NCBI GenBank assembly: GCA_030248295.1
Contig: JASANH010000484.1
Span: forward strand, 124,001 to 188,000
Reading direction: 5' to 3'
DNA length: 64,000 nucleotides
Source: Mesodorylaimus sp. YZB2_4
Lineage: Eukaryota; Nematoda; Enoplea; Dorylaimida; Dorylaimidae
Shown: positions 22,336 through 37,300 of the stretch, piece by piece
How positions within the stretch are numbered: the stretch's first letter is position 1
Layout of the letters: each line of letters opens with the position of its first letter
Position numbers and translations under genes: made by a program
Notes under the pieces: model-generated
What the model saw: the letters and a program-made list of their open reading frames with translations, nothing else
Database searches by the model: none
What the model was told of the DNA's origin: nothing

Positions 22336-25300
22336 GTAAGTCAGAATTTTTATCAGTTGTTACAGTAGGCTAATTTTAAGCAAAAAATCGACACTTTTTT
22401 GAACGTAATATCATTTCTCTCAGAACGAGCATGATCCGCATTGCGTCTCGCTTAGTTGCCTCAGTCAGTATTTGGAGTAAACGATTTTGGCTGGGATAAG
22501 AGGAGTCGATATTTTTTTCATCTTTTCATCGGTTTGGCAGAAATGAACAGAGCGAGTGGTGCGGAGAGGCTTGGCCCAGTTATACGCATGGTCGGAGTTG
22601 GGTCCTTTTTCAGCGGGGCTAGTTTAGCGGCTATTCGTTTAAGAAACTTGTCGTTGGAGGACGAAACTGGAGAACTTTGCTGCTCATTCTTCTTATTCAC
22701 ATGCCCATTGCTTCGCATCGCTTCCGGTCGCCCTCGCTCGCTTTGATAAGCTGCATGAACATTGGGGCGAGCTGTCGGAACGAGTCCCCTAGGCTGGCCA
22801 TTGCCCATATTGCATTGCCCAGGGCCTTTTCTCGTCACATTTTCTCCTTTACCATCACGGCCTCTTTTCCCACTGGCGCCCGCCACATTGAATTGGGCGC
22901 CACGCTGCGACGGTTTGTTGACTTTCGCCGTCGTCGCCGATTCAGATTCCCTCCTTGCATTGCTATAAAGTGCTATATATGGGTATTTTGACGGGCAGAC
23001 TTCAGCCGTCAAAGACACTGATGGTTACATTGAACGTACTTTGATCGCCAGCCCCCGCGTCTCACACCAATATGAGGTTGAGTTTAATATTTCCAAAACT
23101 GTACTCCCATTCTTTTATAAAGTTGTTTTGAGCTCCATGGCCGATCGATATGGGATAAATGACGAGCGATCACAAGTATTTTTGTCTGTCCCACCTGTGA
23201 ATGTCCCATCCGTTCAAATCATCAAATATCTATGATTCGCAATCCAACTGTTGCTGAGTATCAAGGTTCCTCGATCAGAGACCAAGTTCTAGGAAATCAT
23301 ACGTAAGGTATTGAACAATTTTGGTTTTAAAATTCTTAGCTTTGCTGAGAAAATAGTGAGAGATTTGTCGATTTACTGTAGAGCCCCAAATCTGGGTAAA
23401 AAATCTAACTCAAACAAAATTGCCAGAATCTCTTTTCCGTTTTTTATGGTGTCAAAGGAGTCCCAAAGCTAGCATGAGCTAATTTACGACATGGTCGGAA
23501 GTTTCATATGTCCTTGCCCTTATCAACGTACGTAATGCACTCGAGAGGATTGCGTGTGGGCTGCAGAACTGGGAGTGAAATAAGAGTAGATCTTTATGGA
23601 TACAGCACTAAATTAAGGTTTTGTTGGATGTGTGATTTTCCAGCGATAGTTATTCCTTTATTAGGATTCCAGACTGAAAAGGCAGCTCATGTCAGTCTTT
23701 CCCGTTTGTGAGACATTTTGGGACTGGTCAGGGGCTATTGCAGAGTTTATATAAGATTAAGTTCAACGTGTCTCAGAGACCCAGGACACTGACCCAAGTT
23801 TTTGTGTAAGCGCAGTGAGTTGCGTCCATTTTAGAACGATCTTGCTGCCCTTCGAGGCAAGGAGTAAGTTAAAAAATGACACGCGTCGTTCGCTTTGATT
23901 GAGTAGAGGTTTTTGGAATATTCTCTCCGACTTAGCCAATGATTGAATGACTTGTACACATTTCCGCTTAATCTAAGTTCTTTGTTCGAAGTACCTCAAA
24001 TTCGTGTGTATGCTTCCTCGGAGCTGAATAAAAATGATTCTCGATGGAAAGTGACTGTCGCTCCTTTTTTGAATATTCTTCGTGCTTTTTGAATTTTATA
24101 GCAGTTGTTTTTTCCCAGAAATCTTGTTACCTATTTTCTCCTCGGCTTTATTTCGTTCCGGTACTTTGCCTAGAAGCAATTTTTAGGCCTTATTTCATAA
24201 ATATTTGATGCGGGCAAATCGCCTCGCTTTTATTTCATGAGCGCATCAGAGTGAGGGGTGCACTCGAGTGAATGATTCCTAAGTCTCTCAAATGTTCCTT
24301 CTCTACAAATTCGCGCGTCGTAATTATTGAGCAGTTCATGAATGGACAGCTTTACGAGTGCGTGCGAGAATAAGTCCATTGGAGTTTGTGGTTGCAGGCG
24401 TGCGAAAACTGCGCTAAGCTGCCAGACAAAGCGGGTCACAGGGATACGTGATCACAAAGAAAGGCACTGTGTCTGTCAAACTTATGGAACAGCTAGTCGT
24501 TTAAGGGATTCGATTGGATTGGGCAGAGGCGGGCAGTGACGGCATGATTGACGACGATCAATATGATGCGGAGAATAATTGGATTCACAGGAGACGTCGG
24601 GCATCGTCATTGGATCGAGGTATGTTATATGTATCATTAGGGCATTATCCTTAGAATACTGGATAGCACTTGACCCTACTCCGCATGAAAGCAGGCATAA
24701 ATCTTCCAGATGGTCGATTTAACACAATTTGAAAATATTAGGCGATTCATGATCTCTTGTTGATGGACAGCATGTGCACTGGTGGCACTAGCCTCTGTGA
24801 ATGGCTGCTGGCCTTAGATCAGAGGTATCGGCGAAGGAACTGCCTTCGCGATGTCCATTTGTCACCAGGGGGAACAACATTTCATTAGGGGGCTCCATGG
24901 CGACTAGGTGCGTTCGGTGCGCAGATATTTGTGAGCCAGAGCGAGAGCCAGCAGATTAGGAGACGTTCGGCTAATCACAGCGTCTTCGAAGCGTGTAACG
25001 GCTGGTAATTGGCGGCGGCCAGAGGCACACTGCGGGTGATAATCAATGCCTGCTGGCGGCTTATCGGGTCTTTAGGACGCTGACTCGAAACGAACTTGGC
25101 GCCTTGTACATGACTACAATAACAGTAGCGGCGGCAGATTATCAATCAGGCGACGCTGTGCCCCGCCGTGCAATGACAACAGCCTCGTCCCTGGCCTGAG
25201 CCTGAGCTGTCGGTGCGCGGGTAGATACGGGCTCGGAAACACGGTTTCCACCAGACCTCCTCCGTCTAGCTCTTCCGCCTACTTCTTTTTTTAAGCCTCT

Positions 25301-28300
25301 TTTAATTTATGTAGGTGTGTTATTAAAAGTCCAAACCGACTATTCGCCAAACAGTAGTACTGAGTTGCTCGGATTGGGTCAATTGTTATCTCAAGCACCA
25401 ACTACGTCCATGGCCGCACCAGTAGCTGTTGCGGCTGCTGTGCAATCCAATTCCATATTGGGTGGTGGCGTGTATTCGGCCTCATCTGATTACAACATTT
25501 CCTCTTCCTCATCGCTACCTGCTGGTCGGACTTACCACGGATTATCGACCAGACTCGGCCCCCCATTTGCCCACGAATTGACCGCTGTGCGTCGTCGTCC
25601 TATTTCGCCAAGTTTGCAATGTTTAAGTCGAAGTAGAACCGATTTGGGTGATCAGGCCGAGGAAACTGCGCACAATGCCAACCTGCATTCTGATCTTCAC
25701 ATCACAACGCCTTCATTGCGACAGTAAGTCTAGAAACTGTGCTCGCTTTGCATTCGTACATCTCAATTGACTCGGGAAATTCCTAATGCCACTCACAAGG
25801 CACAGACATCTCGCTTACACTCAATAGCGACCTCCGCTAAAAGTGACATGGCTCCGCGATCGATACGTTAGCGCATGTATAGACCTAATCATGAGGCTCG
25901 TATTTCTCCGGAGTCGCGAGTATGATAATTGTCAAATGAAAGGGCCTGACAGGAAAACTATCCGTCATCGGACAGGTTACGACAAACTCCACAGAAAACG
26001 CATGCCACACTCACCACATTTCCTTGTATCTAGATTGTTTTTGGTTGAAAAGCTTTCATTTTTTCCAGTGCGCGTTAAATAGAAGAGTGCAGTTGGTCGT
26101 GATTTCATGGGCTATACGTAGTGTATGCGCTTATTTGTTCTCCATAAGGACTAAACCACCGGAAACGCTCACTAAATAATTCATTCGGCCGTACCTGCTC
26201 CTAGCTGCCGCCATTTACCGCTGTGTTTTGGATTCAAGCATTTGATATCATATGTAGGCGTCCACCCTGCTGTGGTTCATGTTTTGGTAGACCATGTTAA
26301 ATTGGAATAAACTAACCTAGTAGGCATGCCTAAACATTTTCTGCCCGTGTAAAAATATTGGCCTTGAACGAAGTTAGATGCTTTCTGTGACTTCCTGACT
26401 GACAACAGCATGAAGCAACGTAAGCTTGATTGGACATGGATGGGGAAATTTGATCATGCTTGCAGTTACCGCTCACTTGGCCAATCTAGCAGAAACACTG
26501 GAAAATAGTGAGAAGTGAGTCGAGAAAGCACATGCATCTAACACACGGGTTTTATTACTGCTCCTTCCGTAGTGAAACAGTATTTTGAAACACTTTGATA
26601 TGCCGTGCAAGTTGTTGGTCTGTGTAGTAATTACTGTTACTTGGTGAGAGGTCTGCGAGTCGCGGCTATCATGCTCGGGTTCCACAGGTGCTTTGGGGGC
26701 TTGACTTCATTGCTATGATCGTGCTAGGTCACTCACGCTTTCATCTCGTAAGAGTAGGCATAATAGACGACTTTATTACGGAGCCTATGAGCTGTTCTAA
26801 AGTTCTGTTAGCAGCTCTTATTGATCTTTGTTCAAAAAGTGGCTTCTCGAGCAGTTGATGGTCAACGCGATCAACTAGGCTTTAATCTTTTTTTAACTAT
26901 TTCCGCCCAGTTGACTCCTTAAACGAGCTTCTTCGGTAATGAGAATAGAGAGGGCAGACGATCGAGTGCGGCGAAACTTAAACGACTTCGTAAGGTCTAC
27001 GTCACATGAACTTTTGTCCATCTGCTTTCACCACTCGTTTCTGTGCCAAAAGCAAAGACGTTTTTAAAATGCGTTGAAAACGGCCGTTTCATGCTGCCAG
27101 TTGTTGGATATTTTGGCATTCGCATCGTGCCAGAGCCATTTAGCCATGCTCAGTCATACACTCGTCTTTCCATCATCTCAAACCCGTCTTCCTAGAAATA
27201 GTTGTCCGAATGAGAAAGTGGACACGTACGACTCGGATGTACTCCTTACGGAGAGAGAAGGAAGAAGTAAAAGATCTTCTAGTCATAGTCACCCTGCCAC
27301 CTACCACCATTCTTATCACCAATCATATTTCTTAACCAAAAATGGGCGAGAGTAAGAAATTGACGGTTGATGTTTTTTTGCGCGCGGAATAGGTACAGCA
27401 TAATAGCCGATACTAGACAAGCCAGCACATGTTGACGCTGGCTAACGTTAATGAGATACGGTGAAAATGGCATTCGGATGCTAGCATAGCCGGGCCCGAG
27501 TGGACTTCATAAGCTACCCGCTCGGTTTTTACTGCAGTTCCGAGCCAATATATTCATAAGCTGTATTTGTGGAACGGAACAGGCCTTGTTAAGTAATCTG
27601 AAGCAGCAGCTGCGACTTGGGATGCTATATAGACGTCAAGTTAAGCCTTTTCTGTAGGTTTCTATCTCCCTCAGCTTTGTGTCCCAGCTGAGCCTAGAAT
27701 GGCTTGCGAAGGGGTCGAACTGGACGTGGCGTAGAAGTGCGCACTATCATTTCCATCCTAATATAGTATTTTTCTTAAACTGACACGATTTAACGGGGAA
27801 AAATGGCCGCTCCGAATATTGCAGCTATTCAACTAGCGTATGTTATTCTTTCGCCATTTTGGTTTAGTTCCGGATAGTTTTCCTGTCTCTTATTGTTATG
27901 CGTTTGAACGGATGATATTCGCAAGGGGTAGTCGAAAGATTTCCTGCTTCTCATTTTCAATAAGGTTATTTAGGAAGGACAGTATTTTTCACATAAATCT
28001 CATACCTGACTTAATTCAGGATAAACCTACTCGTGCTTTGCCAGGATCTAAGAATCAGCTTGCCTTTTCCCCGAGTATTCCCTCTTGAATGCTTCCTACA
28101 GTATGTCGCGGGCCTATTTGAGCCCTGGGCGAAGAACACATTTACAGTACCTTTTAATGAGAAAGGGTCGCTCAACCATAATTATAGTATGCCGGACAGT
28201 AAGACACACTGGCACTTCTCAATATGCCTTTGTAAATCATGCAGTTTGTGAAGCATTCTAATTCTCAAAAGTGGGTCTCCTTTCCTTGTTAGAGAGCACA

Positions 28301-31300
28301 TTTTATCTCACAGAAAAAGTTGAAAAATTTGATAACTTACAGTATTTAGCAGCCATTGAGCCAATTGATCTATATACAGCCCCTCATGTATTGGCTCCAT
28401 GTTTTCGCAAGTAACTCCACACCCATGCAAAACGAGCAGGTGGGGCTCGCGATCAGTTGGTTTCCGCTTCTTTCATTCCCAGCTTTTTGTGCTTAAAGCT
28501 GATGGATAAGTCTTGTAACTGATCGCGATGCCTGATCCGACTATTCTGGGGTTTCATAGTACATTCTTGGCTCGTAGATTTCATTTTAATCGCACGTAGA
28601 ATGTACTAGACTTCACAAGAACACAGGCCAAGTTGCTTGCGCGTAGAGGGCTTCTATGAACAGACCGTGAACTTAGAGGTCTTCCTGAGTTGAGCAAGCG
28701 GTGGACCATAATTTGTTTGCAAGCTCGTGTAGCGTCCTATCAGTAGGAGCACAGTATCATATCATACAGTACAGGACACCCCTGCCTTGAGAATTTGACC
28801 TTCCTGGGCTTTCCAGTTGTCTGACCGTTATGGTATTGTGTTTTCCACATGAAAATGCTAGCGCGCACCAACCCATGGGATATACTGTACTGTACTGTAC
28901 AGTATGTACATACGTGCATCTGAGACCCGGCAACCTGTCTATAAATCCACATTACCTGCAAAAAGTCCACGAGGCTATTGTAGTAGCTTTTTGCCTTTGT
29001 CATGCTCAGCGTTTTAAAGAAATTTGACTTTGGCATAATGGAGACCTTGCTCTAAATAAGATAAAAATTGGTTAAGTAAAATCGCACAAGTGTAAAACTA
29101 GGGGCCATTAAAATGATTATGGTTCATTACGTAATTTTTAATCCACCTTCTTTAAATAATACAACTTACTGTGTTCGGTTTTAGAAGCAGAATCTTCAGT
29201 ACGACTCAAAGTGGCTCACTGACTGGCGGACTTGGAGTCAATATTGCTCCTGATCGATTATCGATTATTAATAGCAACAGTAACAAAGAGTCGTCCACGC
29301 ACGCGTCAAAGTTCCATCTAGGCGAGAAGTTTGCAGCGGTAAGTCGTTCTGCTGGTGACCTCTGAGAAATAGGCGCTACTCAAGACTTGTGATTTTCTAT
29401 TATCGGATCTCAGCAGTTCTTTTGACGTACCTATCTTATCTACAGTACAGCGATATACCGTGGGATCTGCGTGCATGGGTCCGAGTTGATTGCAATGGGC
29501 ATCTGGGACGGAAACGAGGCTCATTCGATCCATCATCGATAGTGATGAGATTCTTTTCCATACTCGGAGTGGTAACTTCTGGCCACATTTGTATGTAAAT
29601 TGATCAATCATATGATCACGGGCCACCATCTCGAGACTGGCCCCACTGCGGCACTATTTAAAAGCTATTTACCGAGCGCATAGGCAAAGGCGAGTTCGAG
29701 TGTGACCTCTTGAAACGTGACAGACTGAATGAGTAATGATTTTCGAAACTCTTAAATCAACAGTATGATATAACGTTATGGTCTAGTTTGCTTGTTCGCA
29801 TGTAGAATAGTTGGCCTCGTGCTACCTTGCGGCAAGTACTGAAGCGAAGCAGTCGAGAAACGGAATCGCTTATATCTTCGATCATGGACTACCTCTTCAA
29901 AAATCACAAAGTGTCAGCCAGTTATAGTTCCAAATTTCTGATTATGACCAGCAGCAAGCCACGGCCAGGTTTGAGACCATCTCGATGGTACAATAAATTG
30001 ATACGACCCAGACAGTGGCGACCATGGGCGAGAGTCTCGGTAGGGAGGGTGAGAAGTCTGTGTTTTAGTGTGTCTTCTATTTTCTTCCCATATTTCATTT
30101 TTGTAAAACTTCGTGAGTTTACGTTGGACTTGTCCTAAAAAATAGCAATCAGACATGGATGGAGGATGGACTTAAGTAATTGCGCTATGGACTGGCATGT
30201 TTGCAGTTAACACAGAAATGTAAAATCGCGGCAAAACCTTTTTGTCGACGTGGTTCTCAAGTTTTAGACGGAAAGCAATCATGTTTTGCTAATTTATAGC
30301 TAAAAAAGCGTGTCGGAACTGCCGATTTTTCTTAACAATAATAAATTTCTACATAACGGCATTCGTGCCAAGATTTGGACGTGCCGAAGAGAAGTTCGAT
30401 AAAATGTGTAAGGAATATATTTTTCATTTTCATTTCACCTCGTCACGCCATCTCGGCGGGGTCGTCGTTGGAATTTAGCATCATAGCGCTAGTTGATTAT
30501 GGCTTCTCGGCGGTCTATGTTTTCTCCAGCTTAGGTTGATGTAGCGAGTCGAGGGTGGTTCCATTCTCCTTCAGAACCAACCTGCTGGTTGAGGAGAAAG
30601 GTTTGCGGCACCTTGGACTCATAATTTATTCCCGCCTATGCTGTGTCTTGACGTTATTACGAAGGTTTTGATGTTGGGCTCCAAGCCGTGCGTCAAGTGC
30701 CTGTACTCCTTATCGTCCCCAGGCAGCGCAGAGGAAGGAGGAGCAGGCGGTGAGTGAAAAGAGCCCCGTAGACCACCAGTTAACGTTAGCTAGCTGCAAA
30801 TCTTTGCTACCCAAACTTATAACAGCTTATCTGGATGCTCTTTTGGAGTAGTTTAATTATGTGGAGCTCCCTGTCTTTCACTAGCTTTCTTTTTCTAATA
30901 CTCCTTACAAATTTAGTGGCGAGGAATCATCATTTTTTGGGGCTTCGTAAATTTTTCGTTGTTGTGATGTGGTTTATTAGACTCACGACTTCTTGCTGTG
31001 CTGATATGATCTTGAAGAAGTCAGCTACTCTACTCCAACAGAAATCTCGCATTTTTATGGTTCGAAACCTTCCGATTGTTCTCGCAATAGTCTGTGTTTT
31101 CTAGAATGATCACGACATGGCTTATCGAAGGGCCGTCCAACCCCATCATTTGACTGCTAAAAATAAGGGTACAAAATAATTACATCCTGAACCAGGAACG
31201 CCCATTGTAAGATCGTGCTTTCTCTGGAGCCCGACCATCTGCTCATTATAATTAGCTCTAGAACGTACAAGGAGCGGAACAGTGAGGTCCCTTTTTTCGT

Positions 31301-34300
31301 CGTGATAGATAATGAGATTCGAGTCAGACCGCATAGAATCGATATTTGCACAGCTTATCATCGAAGTCTTATAAGGATCGTTGAGCCCTTGCTAAACAGG
31401 AAAGTAGGAGCAGCAATATCTAAAATGGGAGGTGATAAGCCCACTGTATCACAGCCTTCTACTTCGGACAAACGAAAGTAAATGTGAACTTTTGCAGTCT
31501 TTTTCGTAGTCTGAAGTGAGTCCTATTCTTTGCCCGTTTCTTAAAGACAAATGGCGAGCGCTCGTTGTCGGCGCCCTTGTCATTTTAGGTGAAGTCTTCG
31601 GGCTGCGTGTTTGTGGGCTTTGATTGACGCGCTTTCGAATCAGGCATCGATGCAATTTAGATGCAAAACCACGCCTTCGATGTTCCGAGGTGATGAGCCG
31701 GGGCCCCAGTGGATTCCATTTGTCAATGAAACTGCGGAATTCAGTTTTGATGGCCAATTTGACTTTTGGTTGTCTTAGCTTATCTTATTAGAAATTTTGA
31801 AAGGTTTTGATGCGGGAATGAAACGAGGAGCCGTTCTCACCGAGCGTAGCTCTCATCTGCTCCCTCGTTCCCTTGACTGGTAGCATTCCGATGGCTTTTT
31901 GATGACAAAAAGAAACCTTTCATGATAACAAGCCTTTTGCCTGGAGCACTGCTCTTCCTTGTTTCATTGCTCCTCTTTCCTTTTATTACCTTTGCCGATT
32001 CGATTTGTGCCAGCATGACGTGGCCAAAGGGGTGCCTTTTGATCGAATGTGGGCCCTGCGCTCATCTCCCACTGGCTAACATCGTTGCTTACCCCGATCC
32101 TACATAATTGAGCTAGTCGGCTTAGCGAAAATGCCCCCGGTTACTTAGATACAAAATGGTGCACACGCTCAAATTACGAGCTTGGTATCGATCAGGATAT
32201 TTTCATATCGAATTGATTATGACACTTGAGTTATGTCGATTCCTTCGCTGCGTTCTAGCGCGATAATACAGTAGTTTGCAAAAGTTCTAAATCTTATTTT
32301 ATTTCAAATCTCTTAGGTCTTATATAAAAAGCGATATTGAAAATTTTAAAAGGTACTTTTCACTAAACGAATTACTCGAATTATCGAATCGAAGCATTTT
32401 GTATTTTTCTATTCTCTTTATCCAAGTTTATTTGTCGTTGGGAGATTGAGTATGACTTGGATTATGAGCCCGTATTATCGTCCCTAGTGTCTATATATTC
32501 AAGGGACTCGCAACTGTTCGCTTGGCCTGTTTTATCATCGAATTGATTCATATTGACTCGTTAACGAGTTTAGACCGATTTCATGCGTACGGTAAGCTGA
32601 AAAATAGACTAGCTAGGCCTGCCTATGTTTAAGAATTTATGAGTCTGCTTATTGTTGAGTTGTGACTAATGGATGCCAAACCAGGTCCCAGCAAGCCTGC
32701 TAGGGCGGCATGCTTTTTGAGTAGTAACCCCGCGATGAGTGTCATTGACCGAGATATATCGCACGATCGATTGGGACTAATGCACACGATATGAGCAAGG
32801 GGTGCTGTCTTTGTTTTGCCCAGACTATAGGCAATGTGTGCATGCAGAGTGGACTCATTGCAGAAGGTATCTAATGTGGAGGCAGCATGCATTATGGCTC
32901 GGGATGGGATGGGAGGTAGGTAGGTGTTGGTCTTATACAATGAAACCTAGACGACGTTTTAGTCGGATCAAGAAAAGCCGGCGTCTGGCTTTTCTGGTCG
33001 GTCGGTCAATAGTGTGAGCGAGCATTCGGTGCTTATATAAATGTGAGCATGAAACCATCGATTGCGGCGCCTATACATGGCAAACGTGCGTTTTCCTGTT
33101 GGTGCCCTAGTTGCTGGCAATTTCGCTGCTGCCTATCGCCCCCTTTGGTGCGAGGCGGACATGCTCGATGAAAGTCTCGTTCGATAAGCGGCCATCAGGG
33201 CGAATATGACCTCGGCGAGGTCGCTGGTATCGAAAAGGAAACGCTTCAATTGAGTCAATGTGCCTGGCGGAGAATATGAAAAAATATATGCTCCAGTTGG
33301 CGCTTTCAATTTGGCTAACCCGTACGGCGGAATTTCATTTTCTCTATGCTCCACTTGTTGACTTATTCGCGACTTATTACCTGCCCGTACGCCCGCCTCC
33401 CTGCTCCAACTTGCCCGCACTTCGGTTAGACCCTGGATTCGATTTTTAACTTCGTATCCTATTCGAGGAATTGATTCTTTGAAGGCGCCCCTTCGAAGCA
33501 AAGGCAAACAAGGCGGAGGCCGAATTGAGAAATCATAAATTCCTGGGCATTGTTAGGTGAAGCTTGACCGCGACTCGAGGACGAGATGCGAGAAAACGGA
33601 ACGAAATCGCTTCCAATCACTTTCCCAACATTCACGCGAGATTTGGTGGCCAGAGCTTTTTTGCTCAGTTCCGGCGACTAGCAATTCGTCAAAGACGCCG
33701 CCACTCGATGCTGTGGCCATCTTTTTGACTGTTGGGCTCCGTAAGCCCTCTTTAAGTCCCGTTTTTGCTCATTTGACAAAACGGAAACGAGGGATTCGAT
33801 GCGGCCACTCGTTCTCGCCCTTACCATACATATCGGCCGATAAGGACTGGCCGGCCAACGGTTGCTGGTCGCTAGAAGAGCAGCTCGATTGGTAGAAGCT
33901 GTGAGGGTCGTTTTTCCAATAAAGCTTAGCCGATGGCGTTTATGGAGTCATTGTTTATATTTTATGCCATGATTACGGTGAAACGAAGCATCAGCACCCG
34001 TTTGGGAACACTGGACCAACAGTATTGCTCGACCGTTATCGTCAAAGCCCACGAACCGTTCTAGCTAAAGGACCATGTCCGAACACCATTTCCGCTAGAA
34101 AGTCATTTTTTATCATTTTCTTCACTTGAGTGCTGCCGCGGCTGGTTTTCGTCTGAGCACTTATCCGTATCCGAGCAAGGGGCAGTGACGGGCGCGGATT
34201 GTCGAGCCTCTATCGCATGCCCTATTCGGTGGCTTGCCATTTGGCCTCGCAAATGTTGAACGTCATTCGGCGTTGTTATTATTACTGTTGCGGCACATCC

Positions 34301-37300
34301 AGACATCATTACGACAGGAATCAACAGGAGTTGGTCAATTACCGATACACGCCCGTCACCAAACCATTGACGACTAGTCGCAGAGGCAGTAGCGAAAGTG
34401 CTACCGGCCATTTCGTCGACGTCACAAATAACCACATTGTCCACAAGTCCCATCGCACCAGCAATAAAGCTGCCGTTATTGCTGAAAACGTGCGTATGCC
34501 TTTTTTCCTCTTTCTACTAGCTTATTCCAGTGTTCCAGCCGAAAGGTTTGCTGGCTTCCGCGTTCCGAGGCGGAACAACTTATCAGCTACCAGTCCGTCT
34601 AAGACCACTAAAGGGCAATGGCATAGGTCACTGCAAAGATAACACGCGTCTAATGTCTGCCGCAGTGGCCTATTCGAAACAGTGGGCGGTTATTGATAGG
34701 TCTTGTAAAAACTCGATTTCCCTCCCACTGCCCAACCTTGGCCACTAATTTTTTTGGCCAAGGAAGTGCACAGGTTTGAAGCACGCAGTATTTTCGTTTC
34801 CTTAGTTTTTCGTGCAGGATGAAACTGATTTTTTTAAGGCGATGAGGAAACAGGTAACCACTAGCACTCTGCTTCGTCATTGACTATTGACGAGCTAGCT
34901 GCGTGGGCGATGCTACGTGTGTCTGAGCGAACTTGAATAGAAGATAATTATGCCATAACAATGATTTTCTCACCTCGGAAAACACTGAGCAGCAGTTTGC
35001 CGTGTTGTATTCACGAGTTCATTTTGGATGCAGAGGTGCACTCCCAACCCACGTTCACTTTGAATTCGTGCGCCTTCTTTTTCTAAATAACAGTTTGACA
35101 TTTAGGAAATATGGCTTACGTCTTCAATTAACGGGACTATAAAAAGCATGTGCACACCAATTGGTTGCGGTTACTTCGCAAAAATATTTATAGTAGATGA
35201 CTTTAGTGTGGAATCCACTGGCAACACGTTCAATGGTGCGCCCATTGCGCCACTCATTTCCTGAAAATGAGTTAGAAGTGCATAATGATGTCCTCTGCTC
35301 GAGCTGATCTTATCAATTGGTATTGATCAGAGCTGACTCGGCCAATGTCTTGTAATTTCTATCCCCAGAGTACTTTGCATTGACTTGTCACTGCGTGGGT
35401 TTTTGTACCCGTACGATTGGAAAAGACAAGCAGACTCCTTGTCGTGAACTTGCCTTATATTCGTGATAGATGTGTACATCAGAGGGGAGAGTAGGTTGCA
35501 AGAGCCGATCAGTTTTCTTGTGCATACATACATAGTGTTGGTAATTACTCTTAATCTATGAGATACCTGATCCCAACGGATAGCCTGGTGCAGCTGCAAA
35601 ATTCATCTACCAGCGTGGAAAAAGAGCAGCTAGTTTGACAATTTGAAAGGCATTTCTGAATTGTATGCTTGTTCCTTGGAGTGGGGGAAGTTTTGCACCG
35701 CAGTGCACGAGGGGGTCAAACATCGTTTCATCTTTGCCTTTAGCCTTATAAGGGAGGCTGGTCACGGGGGCCGATCGTTGCGGGCCTGTCGTTGTCATTT
35801 TCTCATTACTACCTGACGCGGGGAGCCCCGTCTAGCTGGACCGATTGCGCAGCCGGCTGGCGGCATTCGCGGGCCTCGGTTCCATCGTCCTCTCCGTTGC
35901 ACGAGTGTACTCGAGCGGCAGGTGGCAGTAATACACGGTGAAAAGGTCGGTCCATGGCTTCTGGCTTGTCAGAAGTCTTCCAGTCTCGCGTATCGCGTTC
36001 AGAGCGTGGCAGCGTCGGTAGATCCATTTGATAAATGCATGTAAAAGCTTTCCAGTCAGCCTTTTATGGAGAGGAAAACGATTTTCACCTATATTCGCCC
36101 TAGCAAGCGCTCTTTTCCAAAACAACTCCCACCTCATGCCAACTTATGCTTATGGATCGCGTGACCATTAAGGCGCATAAATCGCCTCTTCGACGACACG
36201 TCACTCATCACTCTTCCATTTCTGATCATTCTACAGCCTCCTTGACCGACCATATTTCCGTCACTTCTCCTTTTCGCCGCAGTTGGCCAGTCTTGCCGAC
36301 GTGTACGGAGTCGGAGGAGACCAGCGACCATATGCCCACTAGTGTCGCGCCCATATCTCCGAGCACTGTCCACAATGAAACCAATTTCTCCCATGTACCC
36401 ACCGATTCCGAGCCATTGTTTCATTTGAAAAAACCTAACGAGGCCCAAACGACTGCCGGGGGTGAGCAATATGGTGTCGGCACGGGGGCCGGCTATTGCG
36501 CTTCATCCATTTATTCGCATTTGTCTGAGGAAGATGATGGTCAGAGAAGACGCCATCAAATGCAGCACTCGGTGAATTCTTTGTACTCTACCGGAACGAG
36601 TACTCGAGGAAGAGTTCGGAGACTATCGCAAAGGAGGAAGCGTATTAGCATAAGTACCAGTCTATTGAGCATACCGAGCAAGGCCAGAAAAGTACGTCTT
36701 TTTGGCATGTTTCCATTTTATGTCTAGCCATTGAAAGATGTGTGCATTTGAGTCATCCCCCGTCATCTGGTCTCCCCTGCTTGTCTTCTTCGTCTACGTC
36801 CAAGTCGCAGATGGCGGACGAGTAGTTGAGAGAGCGTGTGGCTTGCTTGCTGGATCAGTGTTTATTTTCAGAGCCGACTTCATTAGTCAGTCGCACGTGC
36901 TTTTGACTCGTACCGTTTTTACCTGTCGATTATGAACTATTGCTGGTTCCGTTCTCATTGTTGGTTGGTTACTCGTTTCCTGAATCAGATTGTCGGAGGG
37001 CGACGCTCTCTCTCTGAGTAATAGATTCGTAGGAATGGCGTCATGGCTTGTTCGAGTGATATCCTAGATATAGTGTGCGTCAGAGGGGCTTAAGTGGTCT
37101 TCTCGGTCGTAGTACCTGGCCATTGAAGGTTGTTGAGCGGTGTCTCGAGGGTGCGTATTTTATTCGATCACATCTGGGGCTCTGGCTGTGGCTTGGTCCG
37201 TTTTAAGCTTTGGTTTTATTATGCGCCGGTTGTCTGAAGAGGGCCAAGCGTTCGCTACAGGAAACTAGCTAATGAAATCGGCTGGCCGAGTCGGGCTGTC

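Noticed and set aside
22518..23018. 166-codon minus-strand frame inside the first ERG intron
   Set aside because: It begins at a non-ATG codon, is low-complexity and basic, and shows no splice or domain support.
31060..31072. B-box-like GGTTCGAAACC as part of a tRNA gene
   Set aside because: No A box at the right distance and no acceptor stem could be found. I see no convincing tRNA or rRNA in the window.
31425..31477. Another ERG alternative first exon ([17 protein letters not shown])
   Set aside because: Its donor is in phase 2 and no phase 2 acceptor lies downstream, so it cannot join the channel in frame.
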